This document shows, one piece after another, positions 24,245 to 33,665 of a stretch of DNA of 36,925 bases. Location: positions 1-36,925 of the forward strand of contig JAGCYZ010000025.1 of NCBI GenBank assembly GCA_017960545.1, given 5' to 3'. This DNA comes from Bacteroidales bacterium. Its GTDB lineage: Bacteria > Bacteroidota > Bacteroidia > Bacteroidales > UBA932. The translations under genes were made by a program, and so were the position numbers. Each line of letters starts with the position of its first letter. Positions within the stretch are counted from its first letter, which is position 1. The notes below the pieces were generated by a model that was not told the origin of the DNA, searched no databases, and worked only from the letters and a program-made list of their open reading frames with translations.

Positions 24245-25273
24245 ATGAACAGAGCAGTCAAGATAATAATCCCTGCAGCCATCGCCGCACTTGCCGTATG
24301 CGCCTGCGGCCAGAAGAAACCCGCCATGGACCCTATGATGATGGCACAGGCCAACCAGATCCCAAAGGTTGAGACATATACGGCTTCCTTTATGGACGTG
24401 CCTCAGGAAGACACTTATTCTTCCACTGTGCAGGCTTATGCCGTGAACAACGTGGTTCCACAGAGCGGCAACAGGATTGCAAAAGTATATGTGGAGGTAG
24501 GAGACTTCGTGTCCAAGGGCCAGGTACTGGCTGAGATGGACGCCGTCGGCCTTACCCAGTCCGCCCTCAAGCTCGCCAACGACTCTACCGAGCTGGCTCG
24601 CCTGCGCGGCCTTTTCCAGGCCGGCGGCATCTCCCAGTCCGATTTCGAGGCCGTGGAGCTGGCATACAAGGTAAGCAAGAGTTCGTACGACAACCTTCTG
24701 GAGAATACCGTACTCCGCGCTCCTATGGGAGGCGTTATCACCGCCAGGAACTATGACAGCGGCGATATGTACGCTATGGCTTCGCCAATATACGTGGTTC
24801 AGCAGATCACTCCTGTCAAGATACTGGTAGGAATCTCCGAGACCGATTACACCCGCGTAAAGAAGGGCGACGTGGTTACCATCACCGCCGACGCCATCCC
24901 CGGCAGGACCTTCGAGGGCAAGGTGAACAGGCTTTATCCTACGATAGACCCGGCCACCCATACCTTCACCGCGGAAATCCTTGTGACCAACTCTGACAGG
25001 GTTCTTCGTCCCGGTATGTACGTGCGCGTAACGGTCACCTTTGGCGTGAACCACAGCATTGTCATTCCTGACAGCGCCGTGATCAAGCAGCAGGGCTCTG
25101 GACAGAGGTCAGTATATCTGCTCCAGCCGGACAATACCGTCAAGAGCGTAGTGGTGACCCTGGGAAGGCATTTCGAGCAGGATTATGAGATCCTTGACGG
25201 ACTCAAGGAAGGAGACATAGTTGTAACCAAGGGACATTCCGCCCTCAGGGACGGTTCTCAGGTAACGTTGTAG
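24245..25273 (+). CDS. RND efflux periplasmic adaptor (membrane fusion) lipoprotein
   Basis: 342 residues. The N-terminus has a lipobox (AVCAC followed by GQKK), so it is lipid-anchored. It then shows the barrel-sandwich half (RIAKVYVEVGDFVSKGQVLAEMD), a short alpha hairpin, the returning half (LRAPMGGVITARNYDSGDMY), and beta-barrel and membrane-proximal domains (VVVTLGRHFEQDYEILDGLKEGDIVV). It links the TolC-like channel to the RND pump. It starts 15 bases after the tolC-like gene and ends 4 bases before the pump. Confidence 0.95.
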   Translation: MNRAVKIIIPAAIAALAVCACGQKKPAMDPMMMAQANQIPKVETYTASFMDVPQEDTYSSTVQAYAVNNVVPQSGNRIAKVYVEVGDFVSKGQVLAEMDAVGLTQSALKLANDSTELARLRGLFQAGGISQSDFEAVELAYKVSKSSYDNLLENTVLRAPMGGVITARNYDSGDMYAMASPIYVVQQITPVKILVGISETDYTRVKKGDVVTITADAIPGRTFEGKVNRLYPTIDPATHTFTAEILVTNSDRVLRPGMYVRVTVTFGVNHSIVIPDSAVIKQQGSGQRSVYLLQPDNTVKSVVVTLGRHFEQDYEILDGLKEGDIVVTKGHSALRDGSQVTL

Positions 25274-25277
25274 CATT

Positions 25278-28200
25278 ATGAGCATTTACAGAACCGCCGT
25301 CCGAAACCCGGTTACCACGGCCCTGATCTTCATGGCGTTCGTGGTATTCGGAGTTTTCTCCCTGACAAGGATTCCCATAGCGCAGCTGCCGGAATTCGAT
25401 TCCAACGTCATTATGGTAATGTCTTCCTATCCGGGAGCAAGCGCCTCCGATATAGAGCAGAACCTTACCAAGGCGTTGGAGAACTCCCTTAACGGTGTGG
25501 CCAACCTCAAGGAACTCACCTCCCGTTCAAGGGAGAACATATCCATCCTTACCCTTCAGTTCGAGTACGGAATAGACATTGACGAGGCCACCAACGACGT
25601 CCGCGACAAACTTGATATGGCAAACACCGCGCTCCCGGACGGAGCTTCGGTGCCTACCATCTTCAAGTTCAGCGCCGACGACATGCCCATCATGATCCTC
25701 TCCGCCACCGCGGACCAGTCCCTCCCGGGCCTTGACAAGATCCTGGACGACAAGCTGGTAACCCCGCTGGCACGAGTGTCCGGCGTGGGTACCGTGGGCG
25801 TTTCCGGAGCCCCTTCCCGTGAGATACAGGTTTACTGCGACCCCAACAAGCTCCAGGCTTACGGGCTTTCCGTGAGCACGCTGTCCTCCATCATCGCGAT
25901 GGAGAACAGGAACCTGCCTTCCGGAAACATCGACATAGGCTCCGATACCTACAACCTTCGCGTACAGAAGGAATTCAGCGACCCTTCTGAATTGCTGGAC
26001 ATTGTGATAGCCAACGTTGGCGGACGCGCCATCTACCTCAGGGACGTGGCCACCGTGATTGACGGGCAGCAGGAGCGCGAGCAGGAGTCCTATACAAACG
26101 GAATCCGTTCCGCCCAGATTACCATCCAGAAGCAGTCCGGAGCCAATACGGTAAACGTAATCAAGAACGTCAAGAAGAAACTTGCCGACATCCAGAAGGA
26201 TCTTCCCTCCGACATTGAGATAACCACCGTTATCGACTCGTCGGACAACATCATCAACACCATCCATTCCCTGGAGGAGACCATCCTGATCACCTTCATA
26301 GTGGTTATGCTGGTGGTGTTCATATTCCTTGGCAGATGGAGGGCCACGTTCATCATCGTGCTTTCCATCCCTATCGCCCTGCTTGCATCGCTGGTTTACC
26401 TGCTTGCAACGGGCAACTCGCTCAACATCATCTCAATGTCCGCGCTGTCAATTGCGATTGGAATGGTGGTGGACGATGCCATCGTGGTGCTGGAGAACGT
26501 CTCCACGCACCTTGAAAAGGGAGAGAAGCCCAAGGAGGCCGCCGTGCTCGCCACTTCCGAGGTGGGAATTTCCGTAATCGCTTCCACCCTCACAATGCTC
26601 TGCGTGTTCCTGCCCCTTACAATGATCAAGGGAATGGCAGGAATAATGTTCAAGCAGCTGGGATGGATAGTGAGCCTCATTATGATAGTGTCCACTACGG
26701 CCGCCCTTACCCTGGTGCCAATGATGTGCTCCCAGATCCTTAAGGCCGGTCCCAAGACGGGCAAACTGCACAATGCCATCTTCGGGCCCATCAACAAGGC
26801 CCTGGACGCCATATCCAACTGGTACGCAAAGATTATCGGATGGGCTACTGTACATCGCAAGATAACCATCCTGGGCGCGTTTGCGGTATTCCTTATCACG
26901 CTCATCACCCTTGCACCCGGCCTTACCACGGAATTCTTCCCCACCAGCGACGGAGGCCGTCTGATGGCTACCATAGAGCTCCCTGCGGGAACCGCCCAGA
27001 GCGTCACCGCCGATATGGCAACCCGTCTGTACGACCAAATTTCGGCCGAAATCCCCGAGATCAAGATCATGAGCCATACCTTTGGCGCTGCAGATACTGA
27101 CAACACCTTTGCCAGTATGCAGACCAACGGTACCAACGTGCTCTCCCTGAACATCAACGTGGGAAGTATGGAAGACAGGGAAAGGAGCACGGCCGATATC
27201 GCAGCGCAGCTGCGTTCCATCATCGCCCGTTTCCCCGAGGTCCGCAAGGCCAACGTGCGCGAGGGAGGAATGGCTATGGGAGCCGGATCTACAGTTGAGA
27301 TAGAGATCTACGGATACGACTTCGAAGCTACCGACCAGGTGGCTCGCGCCGTCCAGGAGCAGATGCTCCAGAGCCCTATCTTCGCGCAGGTTCTCCTCAG
27401 CCGTGACGAATACAATCCCGAGTATCAGCTCGACCTGGACCGCACAAAGCTGGCCATCAACGGACTCAATTCCACCACCGTGGGTCAGGCCTTCAGCGCC
27501 GCGATGAGCGGAGCCGTGGGTTCCTTCTACAGGGAAGAGGGAGAAGAATACAGCATCAGGGTGCGTTACGCTCCCCAATTCAGGACCAGCGTCGAGGACA
27601 TAGGCAATATTGTAGTCTATAACGCGGCCGGCCGTCCTATCAGGATGAAGGAACTTGGAACCGTAGTTGAGACAAGGGTTCCTCCTACCATCGAGCGCAA
27701 GGACCGTGAAAGGCTCATCACCGTTACGGGAATGCTCAACAAGGGATTTGCCTTGAGCCAGGCCGTGGAGGCCTCCCAGGCCATCCTGGACAACACCCAG
27801 ATCCCCGGAGAGCTCAGCACCGTGATTGCCGGAGACTACGAGGACCAGCAGGATATGTTCTCCGACCTCATCACCCTTATGCTCCTTATCCTTATCCTGG
27901 TGTATATGGTGATGGCTTCGCAGTTCGAGTCCTTTATGAGCCCGTTCGTGATCATGTTCTCCGTGCCGTTCGCCCTTACCGGTGTGATAATCGGACTCAG
28001 GGTTGCGGGCGCAGCCCTTGGAGTGATGCCTATGATAGGTATCATAATCCTTCTGGGTATAGTGGTGAAGAACGGTATCGTGCTCATAGACTACACCATC
28101 CTCTGCCAGGAAAGGGGAATGAGCGCCGTGGAGGCGTCGGTTACCGCCGCACGCAGCCGTCTGCGCCCTATCCTTATGACTACGCTTACTACCGTGCTGG

Positions 28201-28373
28201 GTATGCTCCCTATGGCTCTCGGCATTGGAGAAGGCTCTGAAATGTGGCGTCCTCTTGGACTTACCGTCTGCTGGGGACTGAGCATTTCCACCATTGTCAC
28301 GCTTGTCCTTATCCCGTCTGTATATTGCGTCTTCGCCACCAGGGCCGAGCGCAGGAAACTTAAAAAAGCTTAA
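25278..28373 (+). CDS. RND-family inner-membrane efflux transporter (HAE1/AcrB type)
   Basis: 1031 residues, full RND length, with twelve membrane segments in two blocks and two large periplasmic loops. GIDIDEATNDVRDKL, ALSIAIGMVVDDAIVVLENV (TM4 with the paired Asp of proton relay) and GIIILLGIVVKNGIVLIDY (TM10-11) mark the hydrophobe/amphiphile efflux class, not the heavy-metal class. Proton-driven export of drugs, bile salts or similar amphiphiles is likely. The order of channel, adaptor, pump and small PII-like protein matches the P. gingivalis PG0538-PG0541 locus as I recall it. Confidence 0.96.
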   Translation: MSIYRTAVRNPVTTALIFMAFVVFGVFSLTRIPIAQLPEFDSNVIMVMSSYPGASASDIEQNLTKALENSLNGVANLKELTSRSRENISILTLQFEYGIDIDEATNDVRDKLDMANTALPDGASVPTIFKFSADDMPIMILSATADQSLPGLDKILDDKLVTPLARVSGVGTVGVSGAPSREIQVYCDPNKLQAYGLSVSTLSSIIAMENRNLPSGNIDIGSDTYNLRVQKEFSDPSELLDIVIANVGGRAIYLRDVATVIDGQQEREQESYTNGIRSAQITIQKQSGANTVNVIKNVKKKLADIQKDLPSDIEITTVIDSSDNIINTIHSLEETILITFIVVMLVVFIFLGRWRATFIIVLSIPIALLASLVYLLATGNSLNIISMSALSIAIGMVVDDAIVVLENVSTHLEKGEKPKEAAVLATSEVGISVIASTLTMLCVFLPLTMIKGMAGIMFKQLGWIVSLIMIVSTTAALTLVPMMCSQILKAGPKTGKLHNAIFGPINKALDAISNWYAKIIGWATVHRKITILGAFAVFLITLITLAPGLTTEFFPTSDGGRLMATIELPAGTAQSVTADMATRLYDQISAEIPEIKIMSHTFGAADTDNTFASMQTNGTNVLSLNINVGSMEDRERSTADIAAQLRSIIARFPEVRKANVREGGMAMGAGSTVEIEIYGYDFEATDQVARAVQEQMLQSPIFAQVLLSRDEYNPEYQLDLDRTKLAINGLNSTTVGQAFSAAMSGAVGSFYREEGEEYSIRVRYAPQFRTSVEDIGNIVVYNAAGRPIRMKELGTVVETRVPPTIERKDRERLITVTGMLNKGFALSQAVEASQAILDNTQIPGELSTVIAGDYEDQQDMFSDLITLMLLILILVYMVMASQFESFMSPFVIMFSVPFALTGVIIGLRVAGAALGVMPMIGIIILLGIVVKNGIVLIDYTILCQERGMSAVEASVTAARSRLRPILMTTLTTVLGMLPMALGIGEGSEMWRPLGLTVCWGLSISTIVTLVLIPSVYCVFATRAERRKLKKA

Positions 28374-28376
28374 GAT

Positions 28377-28670
28377 ATGAAAGCGATATTTATTTCTTAC
28401 GGTCAGGCCTATAACGAAGAGATCGTGGAACTCCTTGAAGAAGTGGGACAGAGGGGATTCACCCGCTGGGAAGACATTGGCGGAAGGGGCAGCGAGACAG
28501 GGATCCCGCATTACGGGAACCACGCCTGGCCGTCGATGAACAACGCCGTACTTACAATTGTGGAGGATTCCAAGGTGGACTCCATACTTGAGAAACTCCG
28601 GAGCAAAGACGCTCAGTTCCAAGACCTTGGACTGCGCGCCTTCGTCTGGAACATAGAGCAGACTTGTTAA
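28377..28670 (+). CDS. PII-like transporter-associated protein (PG0541-like)
   Basis: 97 residues starting 3 bases after the pump stop. The pattern KAIFISYGQAYNEEIVELLEEVGQRGFTRW, then a loop rich in Gly, and AVLTIVEDSKVDSILEKLR resembles the ferredoxin-like fold of PII/CutA proteins: beta-alpha-beta with a flexible T-loop-like segment (GGRGSETGIPHYGNHAWP). Proteins of this family follow RND pump genes in Bacteroidota. It may sense a ligand and adjust the pump, or act as a small regulator; no function is established to my knowledge. Confidence 0.8.
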   Translation: MKAIFISYGQAYNEEIVELLEEVGQRGFTRWEDIGGRGSETGIPHYGNHAWPSMNNAVLTIVEDSKVDSILEKLRSKDAQFQDLGLRAFVWNIEQTC

Positions 28671-28677
28671 TTTTTAT

Positions 28678-28685
28678 TATATTTG
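28678..28685 (+). promoter_or_regulatory. -7 promoter box for thioredoxin
   Basis: TATATTTG, perfect consensus, 7 bases before the ATG at 28693, suggesting a leader of only 1-3 bases. Confidence 0.6.
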
Positions 28686-28692
28686 TGATACT

Positions 28693-29004
28693 ATGCAAAT
28701 TATTACCAATACCAATATCAGCGACATCCTGGCTTCGGAGAAGCCTGTATTGATCGATTTCTGGGCAACCTGGTGCGGCCCCTGCCGCGTACTCTCTCCC
28801 ACCGTGGACGAGATCGCAGATGAGATGGGCGACAAGGTGACAGTTGCCAAGTGCAACGTGGACGACGCCGACGAGATTGCAGCTCAGTTCGGCATCAGGA
28901 ACATACCTACCCTTATATTCTTCAAGGACGGCCAGCCAGCCGCAAGGATGGTGGGCGTGGTTGCTAAAGAAGACATCGTAGCGCAGCTTGAGGCCCTTCT
29001 CTAA
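28693..29004 (+). CDS. trxA: Thioredoxin
   Basis: 103 residues, the standard thioredoxin size. The active site WCGPC is at residues 27-31 within IDFWATWCGPC, and the cis-Pro loop reads RNIPTLIFF. There is no signal peptide, so it is a cytosolic dithiol reductant for ribonucleotide reductase and other enzymes. It opens a long plus-strand series and has its own promoter immediately upstream. Confidence 0.97.
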   Translation: MQIITNTNISDILASEKPVLIDFWATWCGPCRVLSPTVDEIADEMGDKVTVAKCNVDDADEIAAQFGIRNIPTLIFFKDGQPAARMVGVVAKEDIVAQLEALL

Positions 29005-29017
29005 AAAAAGAGAAACT

Positions 29018-29662
29018 ATGAAACGCCTGCTATTAATCATCTCAGTCCTGTGTCTGGGCGTCGTTTCCTATGCCCAGGACGGGTTGGGTCTGCTTGGAGG
29101 TCTGACTTCCTCCCAGGACAGGCTGCAGGAATTCGACTTCGACAACATAACCCAGTTCCGTGCCGGAGTGGCATATAAGCATCCTATCGCGCTGGGTTTT
29201 GCCGTTCAGCCTGAGTTTACGTACAGCGTCAAGGCCACCGCGGTTTCAATGGATGCGTTGCAGTTATCCAACTTCGAACTCAAGATGGGTTATCTGGAGG
29301 CTTCCATGCAGCTGCAGTGGGGTCCTGACCTTATAATACTGCGTCCCTATGTGCTGGCGGAACCTTTCGTTGGGTATGCCGTCAACAATAGGATAAGCAC
29401 TTTTATGCTTGATTCGCCTAAACTTACTAAAGACAACTACTGGAATTCCATCCAGAGACTGGAGTACGGTTATGCACTGGGCGGCGGACTTGAAATGTTC
29501 GGCCTTTTCCAGATCAGTGCAAAGCGTTACGTGAACCTGGGTTCCCTTTACAAGGACCCCGGCACAGCCTCCTGGGATGCTTCTGATACCTTTACGGAAA
29601 GGCTTTTCGGAGAAGGGAACAGTTTCTGCGGATGGATGATCAGTCTAGCATTTTTCTTCTAG
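29018..29662 (+). CDS. Outer-membrane beta-barrel protein
   Basis: About 214 residues from the ATG at 29018, which starts the signal peptide MKRLLLIISVLCLGVVSYAQ; an earlier ATG at 28988 lies inside trxA. The mature part alternates aromatic and polar residues in strand-like blocks (FRAGVAYKHPIALGFAVQPEFTY, LRPYVLAEPFVGYAV) and ends in aromatic FFF, as porin-like barrels do. Function unknown; a small porin or structural barrel of the OMP_b-brl type. Confidence 0.8.
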   Translation: MKRLLLIISVLCLGVVSYAQDGLGLLGGLTSSQDRLQEFDFDNITQFRAGVAYKHPIALGFAVQPEFTYSVKATAVSMDALQLSNFELKMGYLEASMQLQWGPDLIILRPYVLAEPFVGYAVNNRISTFMLDSPKLTKDNYWNSIQRLEYGYALGGGLEMFGLFQISAKRYVNLGSLYKDPGTASWDASDTFTERLFGEGNSFCGWMISLAFFF

Positions 29663-30196
29663 ATGGAACAGAAAGCAGCATTGTTTTTTTGCTCGTCAAA
29701 TTCAGATATCGATCCAAGATATATTCAGGCCGCACGGGATGTAGTCCGTGCGACTTGCTTGAAAGGGTACGCCATCGTTTCCGGCGGAGCCTCCAGGGGC
29801 CTTATGAAAGTGGTGGCGGACGAAGCCTGCTCCTGCGGGGCGCTGAACATAGGCGTCCTCCCGCGCTTTATGGAGGAGTTCAGCCACTCGGACCTTACTA
29901 AACTCGTGTGGACGGACACAATGTCCCAGCGTAAAGACCTTATGCGTCAGTACGGCCCGGACGTGGCGGTGGCTCTTCCTGGAGGAATAGGCACCCTGGA
30001 CGAACTCTTTGAGACATACACGCTGGCAAAGCTTGGCAAGTATCCCGGCAAGGTGGTGGCTTTCAACTGCTTCGGGTTCTATGATCCCGTAAAGGACCTG
30101 ATGGATTACTACGTACGGGAAGGTATGCTTGACCAGGCGACAAGGGAATTGTTGCATTTCCCCTGCACCGTTGAGGAATTCAAAGCTTTGCTGTAA
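29663..30196 (+). CDS. LOG-family protein (TIGR00730), probable nucleoside-5'-monophosphate phosphoribohydrolase
   Basis: 177 residues. The LOG motif PGGIGTLDELFE is complete (about residue 108), and SGGASRGLM precedes it with the usual Rossmann nucleotide-binding loop; QRKDLM is also conserved. Family members remove the base from cytokinin-type or ordinary nucleoside monophosphates. Its ATG is adjacent to the previous stop, and its TAA shares a base with the ATG of the prenyl synthetase (TAATG). A cytokinin function is not implied in this bacterium; nucleotide salvage is more likely. Confidence 0.92.
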   Translation: MEQKAALFFCSSNSDIDPRYIQAARDVVRATCLKGYAIVSGGASRGLMKVVADEACSCGALNIGVLPRFMEEFSHSDLTKLVWTDTMSQRKDLMRQYGPDVAVALPGGIGTLDELFETYTLAKLGKYPGKVVAFNCFGFYDPVKDLMDYYVREGMLDQATRELLHFPCTVEEFKALL

Positions 30197-31170
30197 TGGA
30201 ACTCTCCCAGGTACAGACATTTCTCGCACAGGACTGGAGCTGTTTCCAGGACCTTTTCAAAAAGGCCTTGAGCAGCGACGAACCCTTGCTGAAAGAGACC
30301 AACGCGTATCTTGCTTCCAATGAGGGCAAGATGCTGAGGCCGATGCTCAGCCTGCTGGTTTCCAGGGCCTGCGGAAATGTCACCGACGAGAGCATAAGGG
30401 TAGCGGCGGCATCCGAGCTTCTGCATAACGCCACCCTCCTGCACGACGACGTCCTGGACCAGAGCGCCAGCCGCCGCGGCGTGCCCACCGTGATGTCTCT
30501 GCTCGGCTCCAAGGCTTCCGTCCTTGCCGGCGATTTCTGGCTGGTGAAGGCGGTGGAAACCATCCTTGACTGCAGAAGGCACTCAAAGGAGCTGCTCAGG
30601 ATGTTCTCGGGCACCGTCAGCGACCTTGTGGAAGGGGAGATGCTCCAGATGGAGAAGGCCGGGAAAGCCGATACGTCTTTGATGGATTATCACGATATAA
30701 TCTTTCTTAAGACCGCCTCCTTGTTCAAGACTATATGCAGTGCCGCCGCATTGACGGCAGGAGCTTCTTCCAGGATTGAGAACGCCTTGATGAATTTTGG
30801 GATTCAACTGGGAATGGCTTTCCAGATTAAAGACGATATCCTTGATTACGACGGCGACGCCCTGGGCAAACCCGTAGGGACGGACCTCCGCGAAGGAAAG
30901 ATAACCCTTCCTCTCCTCAAAGCCCTTGAAAAGCAGGAACCCCGCAAGCAGGCGTCCATAAGGCGTATGGTTTACGAAATCCCCCAAAAGGACGGCAACG
31001 TGGCCAAAGTGGCGGATTTCGTAAAAGAGAACGACGGAACCGCTTTGGCGGCTGTCACGCTGCAGGAATATGTCCAAAGGGCCAAAGAGTGTCTGGGACC
31101 TCTGCCGGAGTCCCAGGCTAAGGACTGGCTTATGAAACTGGCAGATTATTGCGAATACAGGACGATATGA
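30196..31170 (+). CDS. Trans-polyprenyl diphosphate synthase
   Basis: 324 residues with both aspartate-rich motifs: DDVLD at 84-88 in LLHDDVLDQ and DDILD at 213-217 in QIKDDILDYDG, plus KMLRPML and the downstream GKPVGTDLREGK. It extends isoprenyl chains with IPP. Residues just before the first motif are small (Ala-Thr), as in long-chain enzymes such as octaprenyl synthase (IspB), so a menaquinone side chain is the probable product. Product length cannot be fixed by eye. Confidence 0.93.
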   Translation: MELSQVQTFLAQDWSCFQDLFKKALSSDEPLLKETNAYLASNEGKMLRPMLSLLVSRACGNVTDESIRVAAASELLHNATLLHDDVLDQSASRRGVPTVMSLLGSKASVLAGDFWLVKAVETILDCRRHSKELLRMFSGTVSDLVEGEMLQMEKAGKADTSLMDYHDIIFLKTASLFKTICSAAALTAGASSRIENALMNFGIQLGMAFQIKDDILDYDGDALGKPVGTDLREGKITLPLLKALEKQEPRKQASIRRMVYEIPQKDGNVAKVADFVKENDGTALAAVTLQEYVQRAKECLGPLPESQAKDWLMKLADYCEYRTI

Positions 31171-32114
31171 CTTTTGACGACATACAGGGAAACGAGCAGG
31201 TGAAGCAGGCTCTGTCCGGGATGGTAGCATCCGGCCGGATACCCCACGCCATAATGTTTCACGAAGACGACGGCGGCGGGGCGATAGCCTTCTGCCACGC
31301 CTTCCTGGAACTGCTGTTCGGCTCCGCAAAAGTTTCCAGGATGATCCATCTGGACGTCCACTATACCTTCCCTTGCGTCGGAGGCCTTTCAGAGCCGTAT
31401 CTTCCGCAATGGAAGGAACTGGTGCTCTCCAACCCGGCTTTCACGGAGAACGATTTCAATGAGGCCCTGGGATTTGAGAGCAAGTCCGCCATAATTGCGG
31501 TGCCGGAGGCAAAGGCCATACTCAACTGCCTGGCGTTCAATCCAATAGAAGGAGGTTACAAGGCCGTTGTGGTTTACCTCCCGGAGAAGATGAATGCCGA
31601 TGCCGCCAACCGTCTCCTCAAGGCAATAGAGGAGCCCGTAGGCAAGACCCAGCTCCTTTTCATAACGCACGCTCCGGAGAAAGTGCTCCCGACCATCAGC
31701 TCACGTTGCCAGAGGATCAGGCTGGTTCCTGATAGGAATGTGAAGGGAAATGACTATATTGGGGAGCGTATGGATTTGTTCCGCTCGCTGATGGACTCCC
31801 TGCTGGCCAGGGACCTTGGCGCTGCGCTGGACGCAGGGGAGACCCTCGCATCCCTCAAGTCGCGTGAGAAGATGAAGGCTTTCTGCCGCTTCGCGGGCGA
31901 TGCGCTCAGGGAAGTCTTCCTGCTTCAGCAGGGGCTGAAGGATCTTTCGGCAGTGGACAATGAATACTTGCGGGAGCTGGCTGAAAAGTGCAGGCGCACC
32001 TTCCCGCGCAAGGCATCGGAGGTCCTGGACAGGGCCAATATGCTCATAGACAGGAATGTTAATCAGAAGATTCTGTTCTGCGATATGGTAAACAGGATGT
32101 TTCTTATGATATAA
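31167..32114 (+). CDS. holB: DNA polymerase III clamp-loader subunit delta' (HolB-like)
   Basis: About 315 residues from the ATG at 31167, which overlaps the previous stop (ATGA). It begins TFDDIQGNEQVKQALSGMVASGRIPHAIMF, the standard opening of delta'/gamma proteins. Later it has RLLKAIEEPVGKTQLLFIT and the sensor motif SSRCQRIRL. The Walker A segment has decayed to EDDGGGAIAF, so it should not bind ATP, as known for delta'. The zinc-binding cysteines of E. coli delta' are absent. It would form part of the replicative clamp loader. Confidence 0.88.
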   Translation: MTFDDIQGNEQVKQALSGMVASGRIPHAIMFHEDDGGGAIAFCHAFLELLFGSAKVSRMIHLDVHYTFPCVGGLSEPYLPQWKELVLSNPAFTENDFNEALGFESKSAIIAVPEAKAILNCLAFNPIEGGYKAVVVYLPEKMNADAANRLLKAIEEPVGKTQLLFITHAPEKVLPTISSRCQRIRLVPDRNVKGNDYIGERMDLFRSLMDSLLARDLGAALDAGETLASLKSREKMKAFCRFAGDALREVFLLQQGLKDLSAVDNEYLRELAEKCRRTFPRKASEVLDRANMLIDRNVNQKILFCDMVNRMFLMI

Positions 32115-32119
32115 ATGAT

Positions 32120-33274
32120 ATGACAGGAAACGAAAACGAATCAATAAGGTACGATTGCTTCCGTGGCTGCGTGGTTACAGACGGAGAGCAGGGCCAGGAG
32201 GTCACATACCGCCGCGGCTGCTGCAAGCTCAGGGACTACGACTGGCTCAAGGGCGTGCCTCAGGAAAAATATAAGGACCTGTACGAAGTGCGTTTCAAGA
32301 ATACCCGCAAGGGCATTTATACAAACGCCTCAGGGCAGAGCGTGAAGCAAGGAGACCTGGTGGTGGTTGAGGCAACCAATGGCCACGACCTGGGAATAGT
32401 TACCCTGGAAGGGCCTATCGTGGTGCGCCAGATGAAGTGCAAGGGCCAGGATCCGGACAAGACGGAATTCAAGAAAATATACCGCAAGGCACGTTCCTTT
32501 GACATTGAGAAATGGCAGGAGGCAATTGCCCGCGAGCACGAGACAATGATCAAGGCCCGCAGGATTGCCACTGAGATGGGCCTTGACATGAAGATTGGCG
32601 ACGTGGAATTCCAGGGCGACGGCACAAAGGCAATCTTTTACTACATTGCCGACGGCCGCGTGGACTTCCGCCAGCTGATCAAGGTGTTTGCGGAAGAATT
32701 CCGCATCCGCATTGAGATGAAGCAGATAGGTGCGCGCCAGGAGGCCGGCCTCATTGGAGGTATAGGCGTATGCGGGAGGGAACTCTGCTGCGCCAACTAC
32801 ATAACCAGTTTCCAGTCCATTTCCACCGCTGCGGCCCGCTGTCAGGACCTTTCCCTCAATCCGCAGAAACTTGCCGGCCAGTGCGGAAAGCTCAAGTGCT
32901 GCCTCAATTACGAGGTTGCCAACTATATGGACGCCCAGACGCATATCCCCAAGGTTTCGGAGCCTCTTGAGTTCGAAGACGGTCCCGTTTACCTGATCAA
33001 GACGGATATCCTGCGCCAGCTTATGTATTTCTCCTACGACAAGGGCTCCCTTTCAGACCTGTACGTGCTTACCGCAGAGGAAGTCAAGGAAGTCATAAAG
33101 ATGAACCGCAACGGTCTCAAGCCGGAAAGCCTCAAGGGCGACGGCAGCATTGAGATACCGGAGTTCATCACGGCGGTGGGCGAGGGGAGCATCTCCCGCT
33201 TTGACAAGCCTGCAAAGAAGAAGCACAGGCACAAGAGGAACGGCAAGAAGAAAGCCTCCAAGACAGATGAGTAG
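32120..33274 (+). CDS. ricT: PSP1-domain protein, RicT/YaaT family
   Basis: 384 residues. The PSP1 core is marked by DGRVDFRQLIKVFAEEFRIRIEMKQIGARQEAGLIGGIG, followed by the Cys cluster VCGRELCCANY and LAGQCGKLKCCLNYE; the clustered cysteines bind an Fe-S cluster in B. subtilis RicT. The tail after residue 360 is Lys/His-rich. In B. subtilis RicAFT controls RNA maturation and competence. In Bacteroidota it is usually followed by gldH, as here, where the two genes overlap by 8 bases. Confidence 0.9.
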   Translation: MTGNENESIRYDCFRGCVVTDGEQGQEVTYRRGCCKLRDYDWLKGVPQEKYKDLYEVRFKNTRKGIYTNASGQSVKQGDLVVVEATNGHDLGIVTLEGPIVVRQMKCKGQDPDKTEFKKIYRKARSFDIEKWQEAIAREHETMIKARRIATEMGLDMKIGDVEFQGDGTKAIFYYIADGRVDFRQLIKVFAEEFRIRIEMKQIGARQEAGLIGGIGVCGRELCCANYITSFQSISTAAARCQDLSLNPQKLAGQCGKLKCCLNYEVANYMDAQTHIPKVSEPLEFEDGPVYLIKTDILRQLMYFSYDKGSLSDLYVLTAEEVKEVIKMNRNGLKPESLKGDGSIEIPEFITAVGEGSISRFDKPAKKKHRHKRNGKKKASKTDE

Positions 33275-33665
33275 GATTGCAAGCCGCATAGCGTTCTTTT
33301 CAGCACTGATTCTTTCAGTGCTGTCTTGTTCGGAGCCTCTCTCCACCGAGAAGTTCATCCAGAATACAGACGGGAGGTACAGCTTTGAGGTGGATATGAC
33401 CCATACGGACTGCTCTTACGACCTGTTCTTCTATTCGAGGGTGGATTCCTGGAAGAAGGTGCCGGAGTTTCCCATTGACTTGGTGTGGACATCCCCTTCC
33501 GGGGCAAGGTATTCGGAAAGGGTGTATTTTGTGCGCGACGGGCACGACAAGGTGGCGTATCGCACCGGCCTGGTCCCGGAGGAAAGCGGAGTGTGGACAC
33601 TTGACGCCAGGGCCGATGCGGAAGGCCTCAGGGGCCTTGGACTTATTTGCAGGAGGGTTTATTGA
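33267..33665 (+). CDS. gldH: GldH-like gliding-motility lipoprotein
   Basis: About 132 residues from the ATG at 33267, which overlaps the ricT end. The signal is short and ends in a lipobox (ILSVLSC), giving a lipid-anchored periplasmic protein. The mature part (FEVDMTHTDCSYDLFFYSRVDS..., PIDLVWTSPSGARYSERVYF) matches the GldH pattern of an N-terminal beta region. It is somewhat shorter than typical GldH (about 150-160). GldH is needed for gliding in Flavobacterium, but is also present in non-gliding Bacteroidota. An earlier in-frame ATG at 33150 would read through ricT and give an Arg-rich, signal-free start. Confidence 0.8.
   Translation: MSRIASRIAFFSALILSVLSCSEPLSTEKFIQNTDGRYSFEVDMTHTDCSYDLFFYSRVDSWKKVPEFPIDLVWTSPSGARYSERVYFVRDGHDKVAYRTGLVPEESGVWTLDARADAEGLRGLGLICRRVY

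Noticed and set aside
26448-28622. Open frame of 724 codons on the minus strand
   Set aside because: It lies antisense to the RND pump gene, has no family motifs, and is a by-product of GC-rich codon use there.
33150-33266. N-terminal extension of GldH
   Set aside because: It is inside ricT in another frame, is very Arg-rich, and would bury the lipoprotein signal.
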